Of a stretch of DNA of 6,515 bases, positions 1-6,172 are shown piece after piece. The notes under the pieces were generated by a model. It did not search any database and had not been told where the DNA came from. It saw only the letters and a list, made by a program, of their open reading frames with translations. Origin of the DNA: Thiobacillus sp. (GTDB taxonomy: Bacteria; Pseudomonadota; Gammaproteobacteria; Burkholderiales; Thiobacillaceae); NCBI RefSeq assembly GCF_024708915.1, contig NZ_JANJXQ010000217.1:1-6515 (forward strand), in the 5' to 3' direction. Position 1 is the stretch's first letter; every line of letters begins with the position of its first letter. A program made the position numbers and the translations under genes.

Positions 1-1121
1 GGCGCGCCGGCATAGTGATGCGCCAGCGGCAGGTAGGCCGCTTCGCCGTGGGCCGTGGCGAACGAGATGCCGACCAGTTCGGCCTGCATCGCGTTGAGGC
101 TGGTGGTTTCGGTGTCGAGCGCAAACGCCGGCGCGGCTTCCAGCCTGGCGATCCAGGCGTCGAGCCGGGCCTCGGTCAGGATGGTTTCATAGCCGGCGCG
201 ATGCTCGCCGCTGCAGTCCTGCTCGGGGGTCGAGGCCGCGCCGGTGGCGGCGGCGTCGAGCTCGCGCAGCCAGGTGCGGAATTCGTAGCGCTCGAACAGT
301 GTGCGCAGCGCATCCCGGTCGCGCGGCCTGAGGACCAGATCGTCGAAATCGAAGGGCAGCGCGACATCCGTCTTGATGGTGATCAGCGTGCGCGCCTGCG
401 GCAGCCAGTCGCGGGCGGTGCGCAGGTTGTCGCCGACCGTGCCCTTGATGGCGTCGGCATGCGCCAGCAGATTGTCGAGCGTGCCGTATTCGGCGAGCCA
501 TTTCACCGCGGTTTTCGGCCCGCATTTGGCAACGCCGGGAACGTTGTCGACGGCGTCGCCTACCAGCGTGAGGTAGTCGATGATGCGCTCCGGCGGCACC
601 CCGAACTTGGCGGCCACCCCGGCCTCGTCGAGCGTTTCCTGGCTCATGGTGTTGACCAGCGTCACGTGGTCGTCGACCAGTTGCGCCATGTCCTTGTCGC
701 CGGTGGAGACGATGCTGTGGATTCCCTTCCGCTCGGCGTGATGCACCAGCGTGCCGATCACGTCGTCGGCCTCGACGCCGTCGACGACGACGAGCGGCCA
801 GCCCTCGGCGCGGATCGCCTCATGCAGCGGTTCGATCTGGCTGCGCAGATCGTCCGGCATCGGCGGGCGGTGCGCCTTGTAGGCAGGATAAAGCGCGTCG
901 CGGAAGGTTTTGCCCTTCGCGTCGAACACGCAGGCGATATAATCGGCCGCGTAGTCCTTCCGCAGTTTGTGCAGCATCGCCAGCACGCCCTTGATCGCAT
1001 TGGTCGGTTCGCCCGCCGAATTGCGCAGGTCGGGCAGCGCATGAAATGCGCGATACAGATAGGACGAGCCGTCCACCAGGAGCAGGATTTTTCTGGGTTG
1101 GCTTACACTGAAATCGTTCAC
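1..1121 (-). CDS. polA: DNA polymerase I, N-terminal part (runs off left edge)
   Basis: DNA polymerase I fills gaps and removes RNA primers during lagging-strand synthesis and excision repair. About 373 residues are visible. The 5'-3' exonuclease (FEN-like) domain fills roughly residues 10-290. It has LLVDGSSYLYRAFHA (14-28), the acidic EADD cluster (137-140), STGDKD (159-164) and GDAVDNVPGV (208-217), followed by a helix-hairpin-helix GPKTA (221-225). A second domain begins near 315 and carries FALDTETTSL, so the 3'-5' proofreading motif I (Asp336, Glu338) is intact. In E. coli PolA the equivalent residues are Asp355 and Glu357. The rest of the Klenow part lies outside the window. I chose the GTG at 1119-1121 because no in-frame ATG lies near the conserved N-terminus and the first conserved block starts about 13 residues in. 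The ribosome binding site is weak. The gene is divergent from the LOG-family gene with 14 bases between the start codons. Family assignment is certain; the exact start is moderately sure. Confidence 0.96.
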   Translation of the reverse strand, partial: MNDFSVSQPRKILLLVDGSSYLYRAFHALPDLRNSAGEPTNAIKGVLAMLHKLRKDYAADYIACVFDAKGKTFRDALYPAYKAHRPPMPDDLRSQIEPLHEAIRAEGWPLVVVDGVEADDVIGTLVHHAERKGIHSIVSTGDKDMAQLVDDHVTLVNTMSQETLDEAGVAAKFGVPPERIIDYLTLVGDAVDNVPGVAKCGPKTAVKWLAEYGTLDNLLAHADAIKGTVGDNLRTARDWLPQARTLITIKTDVALPFDFDDLVLRPRDRDALRTLFERYEFRTWLRELDAAATGAASTPEQDCSGEHRAGYETILTEARLDAWIARLEAAPAFALDTETTSLNAMQAELVGISFATAHGEAAYLPLAHHYAGA

Positions 1122-1135
1122 GAGGCGCTCGAAAA

Positions 1136-1864
1136 ATGCACTTGGATAAATTGCCCGTCGCTGTCGACCCGGGGCGCGCCGCCGAGATCAATTATTCGGC
1201 GCGCGAGTCGTGGCGGATGCTGGGAATTATGGCAGAGTTCGTCGAGGCGACCGAACGGCTGGCGTCGATCCGTCCGGCGGTTTCGATCTTCGGCAGCGCG
1301 CGCACACCGCCCGATCATGCGTATTACATGCTCACCGAAAACATCGCGCGCAAGTTGTCCGATGCGGGCTTCTCGGTGATCTCCGGCGGCGGCCCCGGCA
1401 TCATGGAAGCCGCCAACAAGGGTGCGTATTTCGGCAAGTCGCCCAGCGTCGGCCTCAACATCCAGCTGCCGCACGAACAAAGCGCCAACATGTATCAGGA
1501 CATCAGCCAGACTTTCCAGCATTTTTTCGCGCGCAAGGTCATGTTCGTCAAGTTTGCCGCGGCCTACGTCGTCATGCCGGGCGGTTTCGGCACGCTGGAC
1601 GAGCTGTTCGAGGCGCTGACCCTGGTGCAGACCGGAAAAATCGCCGGCATCCCCATCATCCTGGTGGGCTCGAAATTCTGGGGCGGACTGGCCGAATGGG
1701 TGAAGGGCCGCCTGGTCGACGAGGGCATGATTTCCCCCAATGACGTTGAACTGATGCGCATCATCGACCGGCCGGAAGAGGTGATCGATGCGATCTTCAG
1801 TCACTACGAAAAACGCGGTTTCATGCCGTCGCTGGCCGAGCGCGAAATCCAGTTCAATCTGTAG
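1136..1864 (+). CDS. LOG family (TIGR00730-type) Rossmann-fold nucleotide phosphoribohydrolase
   Basis: This 242-residue cytoplasmic protein belongs to the LOG / 'lysine decarboxylase-like' family. Characterised members hydrolyse the N-glycosidic bond of nucleoside 5'-monophosphates (cytokinin riboside monophosphates in plants, purine and pyrimidine monophosphates for bacterial PpnN). The annotation 'lysine decarboxylase' is a historical error for this family. Visible motifs are a Rossmann first strand SIFGSARTP (50-58), the nucleotide loop SGGGPGIMEAANKGA (83-97), an Arg-Lys pair (133-134) and the family signature PGGFGTLDELFE (148-159), with Glu156 as the expected catalytic acid. An N-terminal extension with YSARESW (20-26) precedes the core and looks family-conserved from memory, which supports the upstream ATG over the Met at residue 28. 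GAGG at 1122-1125 lies 10 bases before the start and is a modest ribosome binding site. The substrate cannot be read from the sequence, and a cytokinin role is only one option. Confidence 0.93.
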   Translation: MHLDKLPVAVDPGRAAEINYSARESWRMLGIMAEFVEATERLASIRPAVSIFGSARTPPDHAYYMLTENIARKLSDAGFSVISGGGPGIMEAANKGAYFGKSPSVGLNIQLPHEQSANMYQDISQTFQHFFARKVMFVKFAAAYVVMPGGFGTLDELFEALTLVQTGKIAGIPIILVGSKFWGGLAEWVKGRLVDEGMISPNDVELMRIIDRPEEVIDAIFSHYEKRGFMPSLAEREIQFNL

Positions 1865-1905
1865 TCGCCGTTTTCTTTTGACCTAAGCTGACAATATTCG
1901 CTTTC

Positions 1906-1910
1906 TGGAG
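1906..1910 (+). promoter_or_regulatory. Ribosome binding site of the DUF2782 gene
   Basis: TGGAG ends six bases before the ATG at 1917 and fixes this start. A TTGACC hexamer at 1878-1883 resembles a -35 element, but no convincing -10 lies at the right distance, so no promoter is called. The gene may be transcribed from the LOG gene's promoter across the 52-base gap. Confidence 0.7.
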
Positions 1911-1916
1911 CCTGCC

Positions 1917-2240
1917 ATGCGTTATCCCGTTGTGTTGCTGACCCTGATGCTGAGCGGCCTTGCCGTTGCCGCCGCACCGCCCGAGCATCCACCCGGGCTG
2001 AAGCCGGTCCCGGATGGCGCGCCGGGGCCCGGCGACGCACCTGCGGTGACGATCAAGCCGAGCAGCCAGGGCCGCGTCGTCGAATACCGCGCCAACGGCA
2101 AGCTGTACATGCTGAAAGTCATTCCCCGTGTCGGCAAGCCGTATTTCCTGATCGACCAGAAGGGCGACGGCCAGTTTGCGCGGCAGGACAGCCTCGATTC
2201 CGGCATGCGGCCGCCGATGTGGGTGGTGAAGGAATTCTGA
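1917..2240 (+). CDS. Small secreted DUF2782 family protein
   Basis: This 107-residue protein has a clear Sec signal peptide: MRYP, then the hydrophobic run VVLLTLMLSGLAVAAA, with likely cleavage after the alanines around residues 18-20. The mature part begins with a Pro-rich stretch (about 20-42). A compact domain follows with the pattern VTIKPSSQGRVVEYRANGKLYMLKVIPRVGKPYFL split over residues 44-78, then DQKGDGQF and a terminal PPMWVVKEF. The order 'EYR-NG-LYM-KV-P--G-PY-L-D--GDG' matches my memory of DUF2782, a small family restricted to proteobacteria and often found near polA or thrB. No function is established. The absence of a lipobox cysteine suggests a soluble periplasmic or secreted protein. 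The homology call is from pattern memory, not a search. Confidence 0.8.
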   Translation: MRYPVVLLTLMLSGLAVAAAPPEHPPGLKPVPDGAPGPGDAPAVTIKPSSQGRVVEYRANGKLYMLKVIPRVGKPYFLIDQKGDGQFARQDSLDSGMRPPMWVVKEF

Positions 2241-2367
2241 CCGGTTGCCTGCGCACCGCTTATTCCATTGGCGGAGCCCCCGATCGTTCGCGGCGCCCGT
2301 CAATGACAGCCCGGCTTGAGCGTTTCCTTTTCGAGCCGATTCGTGCCGTACCAACCCGATCCGCTGC

Positions 2368-3141
2368 ATGACTACTGCATCCAATCAAGACATTCCGCGC
2401 AAGGTCGCGGCCAGCCAGGGCTTCCAGTGGCTGGCCGCGGGCTTTCGCCTGTATCGAAAGAGTCCCCTTCTGCTGTCCGCCGCGTTCGGCGCGCTATTCG
2501 GCGCGGTGATGGCGCTCGGCCTGATTCCCGTGATCGGCGGGCCGCTGTCGGAGCTGGCTTCGCCGCTGATAGTGGCTGGATTCATGGCGGCATACCGCGC
2601 GCTCGACGAAGGCCGCGAGCTCGAACTGCCGAATTTTCTGGCCGGAGTTCAGGGGCCGGCGATTCCGTTGATGGCCGTCGGCGCGGTGCAACTGCTGGGC
2701 ACCTTACTGATCGGCCAGATCATGCTCGGCATGGGGTTCGACCCGGTGGCGATGATGGCTGCCGCCAAGGAGGGTGCCTCGCCAGCGGAAATGCAGGCGA
2801 TACTGAATCAGGCCACGCCCGCGCTGCTGGTCGGGATGGCGTTGTTCGCTCCGCTGATCATGGCCACCTGGTTCGCGCCTGCGCTGATCCTGTTCGGCGG
2901 CGCGCGTCCGGCCACCGCGCTGGGGGTGAGCCTGCGCGCGGTAGCCAGAAACTGGGCGGCGATGCTGGTGAACAGTTTCGCGCTCGGGATGCTGCTGTTT
3001 TTTGCCGCGCTGGTGCCGATGCTGCTCGGCCTGCTGGTGGCGATGCCGGTGCTGTTCGGTTCGCTGTATGCCTCGTATCAGGCGATTTTCGCGGTGTGGG
3101 CGGACGACGCCGCGTCCTACGCGGGCGACAACCTGGCGTAG
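2368..3141 (+). CDS. BPSS1780-type multi-pass inner-membrane protein
   Basis: This is a 257-residue integral membrane protein. A cytoplasmic-looking N-terminus (1-32) contains the motif QGFQWLAAGFRLYRKSPLL, which resembles proteins annotated 'BPSS1780 family membrane protein' in betaproteobacteria. Hydrophobic segments lie near 33-53, 60-76, 98-122, 150-176 and 196-234, the last probably two passes, giving about five or six helices. The hydrophilic stretch 124-147 (AAAKEGASPAEM) would form a loop. Function is unknown; no transporter or enzyme motif is visible. The chosen ATG lacks a good Shine-Dalgarno sequence, so the start is the least certain part. The 126 bases upstream contain no gene and no recognisable terminator or promoter. 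The 3' end overlaps the end of uvrD on the other strand by 25 bases. Confidence 0.8.
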   Translation: MTTASNQDIPRKVAASQGFQWLAAGFRLYRKSPLLLSAAFGALFGAVMALGLIPVIGGPLSELASPLIVAGFMAAYRALDEGRELELPNFLAGVQGPAIPLMAVGAVQLLGTLLIGQIMLGMGFDPVAMMAAAKEGASPAEMQAILNQATPALLVGMALFAPLIMATWFAPALILFGGARPATALGVSLRAVARNWAAMLVNSFALGMLLFFAALVPMLLGLLVAMPVLFGSLYASYQAIFAVWADDAASYAGDNLA

Positions 3142-5309
3142 GCCAGCGCTAGCCACTTGGTGCCGGCGTCGCGGAATTTCACCTGCACCCGCGCGTCCGG
3201 CCCGCGCCCCTCGAAGTCGATGATGATGCCGGTGCCGAACTTGGCATGGGCGACGCTCTGCCCCACCTTATAGCCGGTGTCGTTGCCGGACTGGCCTTGG
3301 CTGCGCGGCATGGGGGCGGGCGCGCGATAGCCCGGGGAAGCGGCGGATTCGCTGCGGCGGTTGAGCGGCAGCAACACCTGCTCCGGCAGCTCATCCAGAA
3401 AGCGCGACGGCAGGCCGTAGCGGACCTGGCCGTGCAGCATGCGCGACTGCGCGTGCGATAGATACAGGCGGCGCCGCGCGCGGGTGATCGCCACGTACAT
3501 CAGCCGCCGTTCTTCCTCCAGGCCGTTTTCCTCGTGGGCACTCTGCTCGTGCGGAAACAGCCCTTCTTCCAGTCCGGTGATGAACACGGCGTGGAATTCC
3601 AGGCCCTTGGCGGCGTGCACCGTCATCAGCTGCAGCGCGTCGTGGCCGGCGCCGGCCTGGTGCTCGCCCGCTTCCAGCGCAGCGTGGGCGAGAAAACGCT
3701 CCAGCTCGGGCTGGGTCGTTTCGGCGGAGACCGATGCTTCAGGCGCGACGGCGGCGCCAACCGCATCCGCAGAAGCGGACTCTTCCGAGAACAGCGCCGC
3801 CGCGTTGATCAGTTCGTTGAGGTTTTCCAGGCGGTCGGCGCCTTCCTTGTCGGCGCGGTAGTAGTCCGCCAGCCCGCTGGCCTCGATTACATGGTCGATC
3901 GCCTCCGCCAGCGGCAGATCGCGCGTGGCCTGCCTGATCGACTCGATCAGCTTTGCGAATCCCGCGACCTTGCCGCCGCCGGTACAGGCGGCTTGCCACA
4001 GGCTGGTGCCCGCGCGCGCGGCGCCGTCGGCCAGTTGCTCCAGGGTGCGCGCGCCGATGCCGCGGGCGGGAAAGTTCACCACCCGCAGAAAGGCGCCGTC
4101 GTCTTCCGGATTGGTCAAGAGGCGCAGGTAGGCCAGCGCATGCTTGATTTCCTGGCGCTCGAAAAAGCGCAGTCCGCCGTATACCCGATACGGCACGCTG
4201 GCGGAAAACAGCGCGTGCTCCAGCACCCGCGACTGCGCGTTGGAACGGTACAGCAGCGCCATATCGGATAGCGCCACATCCTCGCGGTTGAGCGCGCGTA
4301 CCTCGTCGACGACAAAGCTCGCCTCGTCCTGATCGGAATAGGCATTGAACACCCGGATCGGCTCGCCGTCGCCCTCCACCGTCCACAGGTTCTTGCCCAG
4401 GCGGTGCGCGTTCTGCGAGATCAGCGTGTTGGCGGCGGTGAGGATGTTGCCGTGGCTGCGGTAGTTCTGCTCCAGCTTGATCACGTTGCCGTGCGCGAAC
4501 TCGCGCTCGAACTCGGCCATGTTGGCGGTGTTGGCACCGCGGAAGGCGTAGATCGACTGGTCGTCGTCGCCGACCGCGAAGAGTGCGGTGTGCGGGCCGG
4601 CGAAGAGCTTGAGCCAGCGGTACTGCAGGGTGTTGGTGTCCTGGAACTCGTCGATGAGGATGTGGCGGAAGCGGTCCTGGTAGTGCTGGCGCAGCGGCTC
4701 GTTGCGGTAGAGGAGTTCGTACGAGCGCAGCAGCAGCTCGGCGAAGTCCGCCACGCCTTCGCGCTGGCACTGCGCGTCGTAGGCCTCGTAGAGCTCGGCC
4801 ATGCGCATCGAGTATTCGTCGTAGGCGTCGGCGTCGGCGTCGCGCGCGCGCCGCCCGGCCTCCTTGTTGCCGTTGATGAACCACTGCACCTTCTTCGGCT
4901 CGTACCTCTCGGTGTCGACGTTCAGCGACTTCAGCAGCCGCTTGATCGCCGACAGCTGGTCGGCGGAATCGAGGATCTGGAACGACTGCGGCAGTCCCGC
5001 CTCGCGCCAGTGGGTGCGCAGGAGGCGGTTGGAGAGGCCGTGGAAGGTGCCGACCCACATGCCGCGGGTGTTGATCGGCAGCATCGCCGAGATGCGCGTC
5101 AGCATCTCCTTCGCCGCCTTGTTGGTGAAGGTCACCGCCAGCACCCCCAGCGGCGACACCTGGCCGGTCTGGATCAGCCACGCCATGCGGGTGGTCAGCA
5201 CCCGCGTCTTGCCCGAACCGGCGCCCGCCAGGATCAGCGCGGACGCGTGCGGCAGCGTCACCGCGGCGCGCTGCTCGGGGTTGAGGGTTTCCAGCAGGGG
5301 GAGGGGCAT
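3117..5309 (-). CDS. uvrD: DNA helicase II (UvrD)
   Basis: UvrD is a 3'-5' superfamily 1A helicase. It removes the excised oligonucleotide in nucleotide excision repair, unwinds DNA in mismatch repair and can dislodge RecA or stalled RNA polymerase. The 730-residue length fits the family (E. coli UvrD 720). All motifs are present: Q motif LNPEQ (9-13), Walker A AGAGSGKT (28-35), Ia VTFTNKAAKEM (59-69), Walker B LIDEFQDTN (218-226), III VGDDDQSIYAFRGA (246-259), IV LEQNYRS (279-285), V TVHAAKGLEF (563-572) and VI EEERRLMYVAITRARRRL (598-615). The C-terminal GYKVGQSVAHAKFGTG (679-694) through YARLSPA is the Tudor-like domain that binds RNA polymerase in E. coli. An Ala/Ser/Glu-rich segment (about 510-535) is longer than the E. 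coli equivalent. The start at MPLPLLETLNPEQ is family-typical although no clear ribosome binding site precedes it. It is divergent from the MoaD-like gene and convergent with the membrane-protein gene. Close relatives PcrA and Rep are less likely by motif spellings and the C-terminal domain. Confidence 0.97.
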   Translation of the reverse strand: MPLPLLETLNPEQRAAVTLPHASALILAGAGSGKTRVLTTRMAWLIQTGQVSPLGVLAVTFTNKAAKEMLTRISAMLPINTRGMWVGTFHGLSNRLLRTHWREAGLPQSFQILDSADQLSAIKRLLKSLNVDTERYEPKKVQWFINGNKEAGRRARDADADAYDEYSMRMAELYEAYDAQCQREGVADFAELLLRSYELLYRNEPLRQHYQDRFRHILIDEFQDTNTLQYRWLKLFAGPHTALFAVGDDDQSIYAFRGANTANMAEFEREFAHGNVIKLEQNYRSHGNILTAANTLISQNAHRLGKNLWTVEGDGEPIRVFNAYSDQDEASFVVDEVRALNREDVALSDMALLYRSNAQSRVLEHALFSASVPYRVYGGLRFFERQEIKHALAYLRLLTNPEDDGAFLRVVNFPARGIGARTLEQLADGAARAGTSLWQAACTGGGKVAGFAKLIESIRQATRDLPLAEAIDHVIEASGLADYYRADKEGADRLENLNELINAAALFSEESASADAVGAAVAPEASVSAETTQPELERFLAHAALEAGEHQAGAGHDALQLMTVHAAKGLEFHAVFITGLEEGLFPHEQSAHEENGLEEERRLMYVAITRARRRLYLSHAQSRMLHGQVRYGLPSRFLDELPEQVLLPLNRRSESAASPGYRAPAPMPRSQGQSGNDTGYKVGQSVAHAKFGTGIIIDFEGRGPDARVQVKFRDAGTKWLALAYARLSPA
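4824..4841. repeat. Threefold GGCGTC hexamer repeat inside uvrD
   Basis: Three perfect tandem copies of GGCGTC encode Asp-Ala-Asp-Ala-Asp-Ala in UvrD (about residues 157-162), in the variable stretch after GNKEAGRRAR. The copy number could vary without breaking the frame. A GC-alternating run (GCGCGCGCGC) follows immediately. Confidence 0.85.
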
Positions 5310-5344
5310 ACGGCGGTAGAATCGTGCGGTCGATGACGAATTAT

Positions 5345-5350
5345 AAGGGG
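5345..5350 (+). promoter_or_regulatory. Ribosome binding site of the MoaD-like gene
   Basis: AAGGGG lies six bases before the ATG at 5357. It favours this start over in-frame ATGs at 5324 and 5333, which have no such site. The G run faces CCCC at 5353-5356, so a short hairpin could partly mask the site, but the loop is small and the effect uncertain. Confidence 0.6.
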
Positions 5351-5356
5351 CTCCCC

Positions 5357-5608
5357 ATGGTGAAAATCCTGTTCTTCGGCGACCTCGTCGAAACCCTCGG
5401 CATGGCGTCCGACGAGATCGCGCTGCCGCCCGACGTGACCGACGTCGAACGGCTGCTGTTCGTGCTGGCGAAGCGCGGCGAGATGTGGAAGAAGATGCTG
5501 CTCGGCAACCCCAAGCTCAACGTCACCATCAACAAGCAGTTCGCCGGGAAGTCCTCGCCGGTGAAGGACGGCGACGAGATCGCACTGGTGGGGTTCGCGG
5601 TGGTGTGA
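5357..5608 (+). CDS. MoaD/ThiS-like beta-grasp protein lacking C-terminal Gly-Gly
   Basis: This is an 83-residue protein. The opening MVKILFFGDLVETLG and the late segment LNVTINKQFAGKSSPVKDGDEIALV match the pattern of MoaD (E. coli: IKVLFFAQVRELVG ... AAVNQ ... LTDGDEVAFFPPVTGG). MoaD is the sulfur carrier subunit of molybdopterin synthase; ThiS is its thiamine counterpart. Both need a terminal Gly-Gly that is adenylated and thiocarboxylated. Here the protein ends GFAVV, so the canonical sulfur-carrier chemistry is not possible as encoded. A Gly-Gly encoded at 5599-5604 in another frame would not be terminal either, so a simple frameshift does not restore it. The start follows a good ribosome binding site. 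No molybdenum cofactor gene is in the window. It is divergent from uvrD with a 47-base gap that must hold control of both. The fold assignment is from motif memory; function is unknown. Confidence 0.75.
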   Translation: MVKILFFGDLVETLGMASDEIALPPDVTDVERLLFVLAKRGEMWKKMLLGNPKLNVTINKQFAGKSSPVKDGDEIALVGFAVV

Positions 5609-5680
5609 ATCCGGCCTGCGCCGCGCTTGGTCTACACTGGAAGCGGACGGCCGAGACAGGTCGACCCGCAGATCAACCAC

Positions 5681-5688
5681 AGAGGAGG
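5681..5688 (+). promoter_or_regulatory. Strong ribosome binding site of the DUF4332 gene
   Basis: AGAGGAGG sits seven bases before the ATG at 5696. It is the best Shine-Dalgarno sequence in the window and decides the start against the in-frame ATG at 5627. Confidence 0.8.
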
Positions 5689-5695
5689 CGTGTGC

Positions 5696-6106
5696 ATGGC
5701 CAATCGCAAGATCGAGGATATCGAGGGGATCGGTCCGGTGCTCGGAGAGAAGTTCCGCGCGGCCGGCGTCAAGGACACCGATTCGCTGCTGCAGAATGCC
5801 CTGACCGCCGCGCAGCGCAAGACGCTTGCCGAGAAGACCGGGCTGACTGAGGCGCGCATCCTGAAGTTCGCCAACATGGCCGACCTTTACCGGATCAGCG
5901 GCGTGGGGTCGGAGTATTCCGAACTGCTCGAGGCCGCCGGCGTCGACACCGTGCCCGAGCTCGCGCAGCGCAACGCCGCCAATCTCGTGCAGGCGATGAC
6001 GGCCGTGAATCAGGAGAAGAAACTCACCCGCCAGGTTCCGACCGAGTCGGAGGTCGGCCGCTGGATCGAGCAGGCGAAGACACTGCCGCGCATGATCGAG
6101 CACTGA
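5696..6106 (+). CDS. DUF4332 helix-hairpin-helix protein
   Basis: This 136-residue cytoplasmic protein is built of two helix-hairpin-helix-like units. Unit one is IEDIEGIGPVLGEKFRAAGV (6-25) followed by DTDSLLQNA. Unit two is LYRISGVGSEYSELLEAAGV (64-83) followed by DTVPELAQR. The G-(I/V)-G hairpins resemble those in DNA-binding repair proteins and in DUF4332 proteins. The charged C-terminal tail (about 105-136) includes NQEKKLTRQVP and a helix ESEVGRWIEQAKTLP. Characterised helix-hairpin-helix domains bind the DNA backbone without sequence preference, so non-specific DNA binding is plausible, but no member's role is known to me. The gene follows the MoaD-like gene after 87 bases and ends at a strong terminator. 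It could be co-transcribed with the MoaD-like gene or have its own promoter in the gap; a TACACT at 5633-5638 is the only -10-like sequence and has no matching -35. Confidence 0.82.
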   Translation: MANRKIEDIEGIGPVLGEKFRAAGVKDTDSLLQNALTAAQRKTLAEKTGLTEARILKFANMADLYRISGVGSEYSELLEAAGVDTVPELAQRNAANLVQAMTAVNQEKKLTRQVPTESEVGRWIEQAKTLPRMIEH

Positions 6107-6122
6107 GCCCTCGCGGCCAGCC

Positions 6123-6154
6123 AAAAAAAACGGAGCCGGGCGGCTCCGTTTTTT
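6123..6154. terminator. Bidirectional intrinsic terminator
   Basis: A perfect GC-rich stem, CGGAGCC (6131-6137) with GGCTCCG (6142-6148), has a four-base GGGC loop. It is flanked by eight A's on the left and six T's on the right, which also pair and extend the stem. Read rightward it ends the DUF4332 transcript 16 bases after its stop. Read leftward, the A tract becomes a U tract and ends the phosphoribulokinase transcript about 18 bases after its stop. Confidence 0.93.
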
Positions 6155-6172
6155 GTTCCGGCTCGCGACGCT

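Noticed and set aside
1..8. GGCGCGCC palindrome at the window edge, also near 1172 and 2018
   Set aside because: Expected by chance in such GC-rich sequence; all copies lie within coding codons.
15..1379. Long plus-strand open frame of 454 codons antisense to polA and running into the LOG gene
   Set aside because: It is the complement of clear polA codons. The translation is Arg/Gly/Val/Asp-rich with no family pattern, typical of high-GC antisense frames.
1118..1804. Minus-strand open frame of 228 codons over the LOG gene
   Set aside because: Antisense shadow; the plus strand carries the intact LOG motifs.
2241..2367. Gap between the DUF2782 and membrane-protein genes examined for a small gene, terminator or promoter
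   Set aside because: No stem with T tract, no paired promoter hexamers and no small frame with a ribosome binding site were seen.
3534..5336. Plus-strand open frames of 245 and 310 codons opposite uvrD
   Set aside because: Low-complexity translations and complete overlap with unmistakable UvrD motifs.
5633..5638. TACACT as a -10 element for the DUF4332 gene
   Set aside because: No -35-like hexamer at 16-18 bases upstream; a single hexamer is not enough.
5258..6124. Minus-strand open frame of 288 codons spanning the MoaD-like and DUF4332 genes
   Set aside because: Both plus-strand genes have good ribosome binding sites and recognisable motifs, and this frame has neither. It would also overlap the uvrD start.
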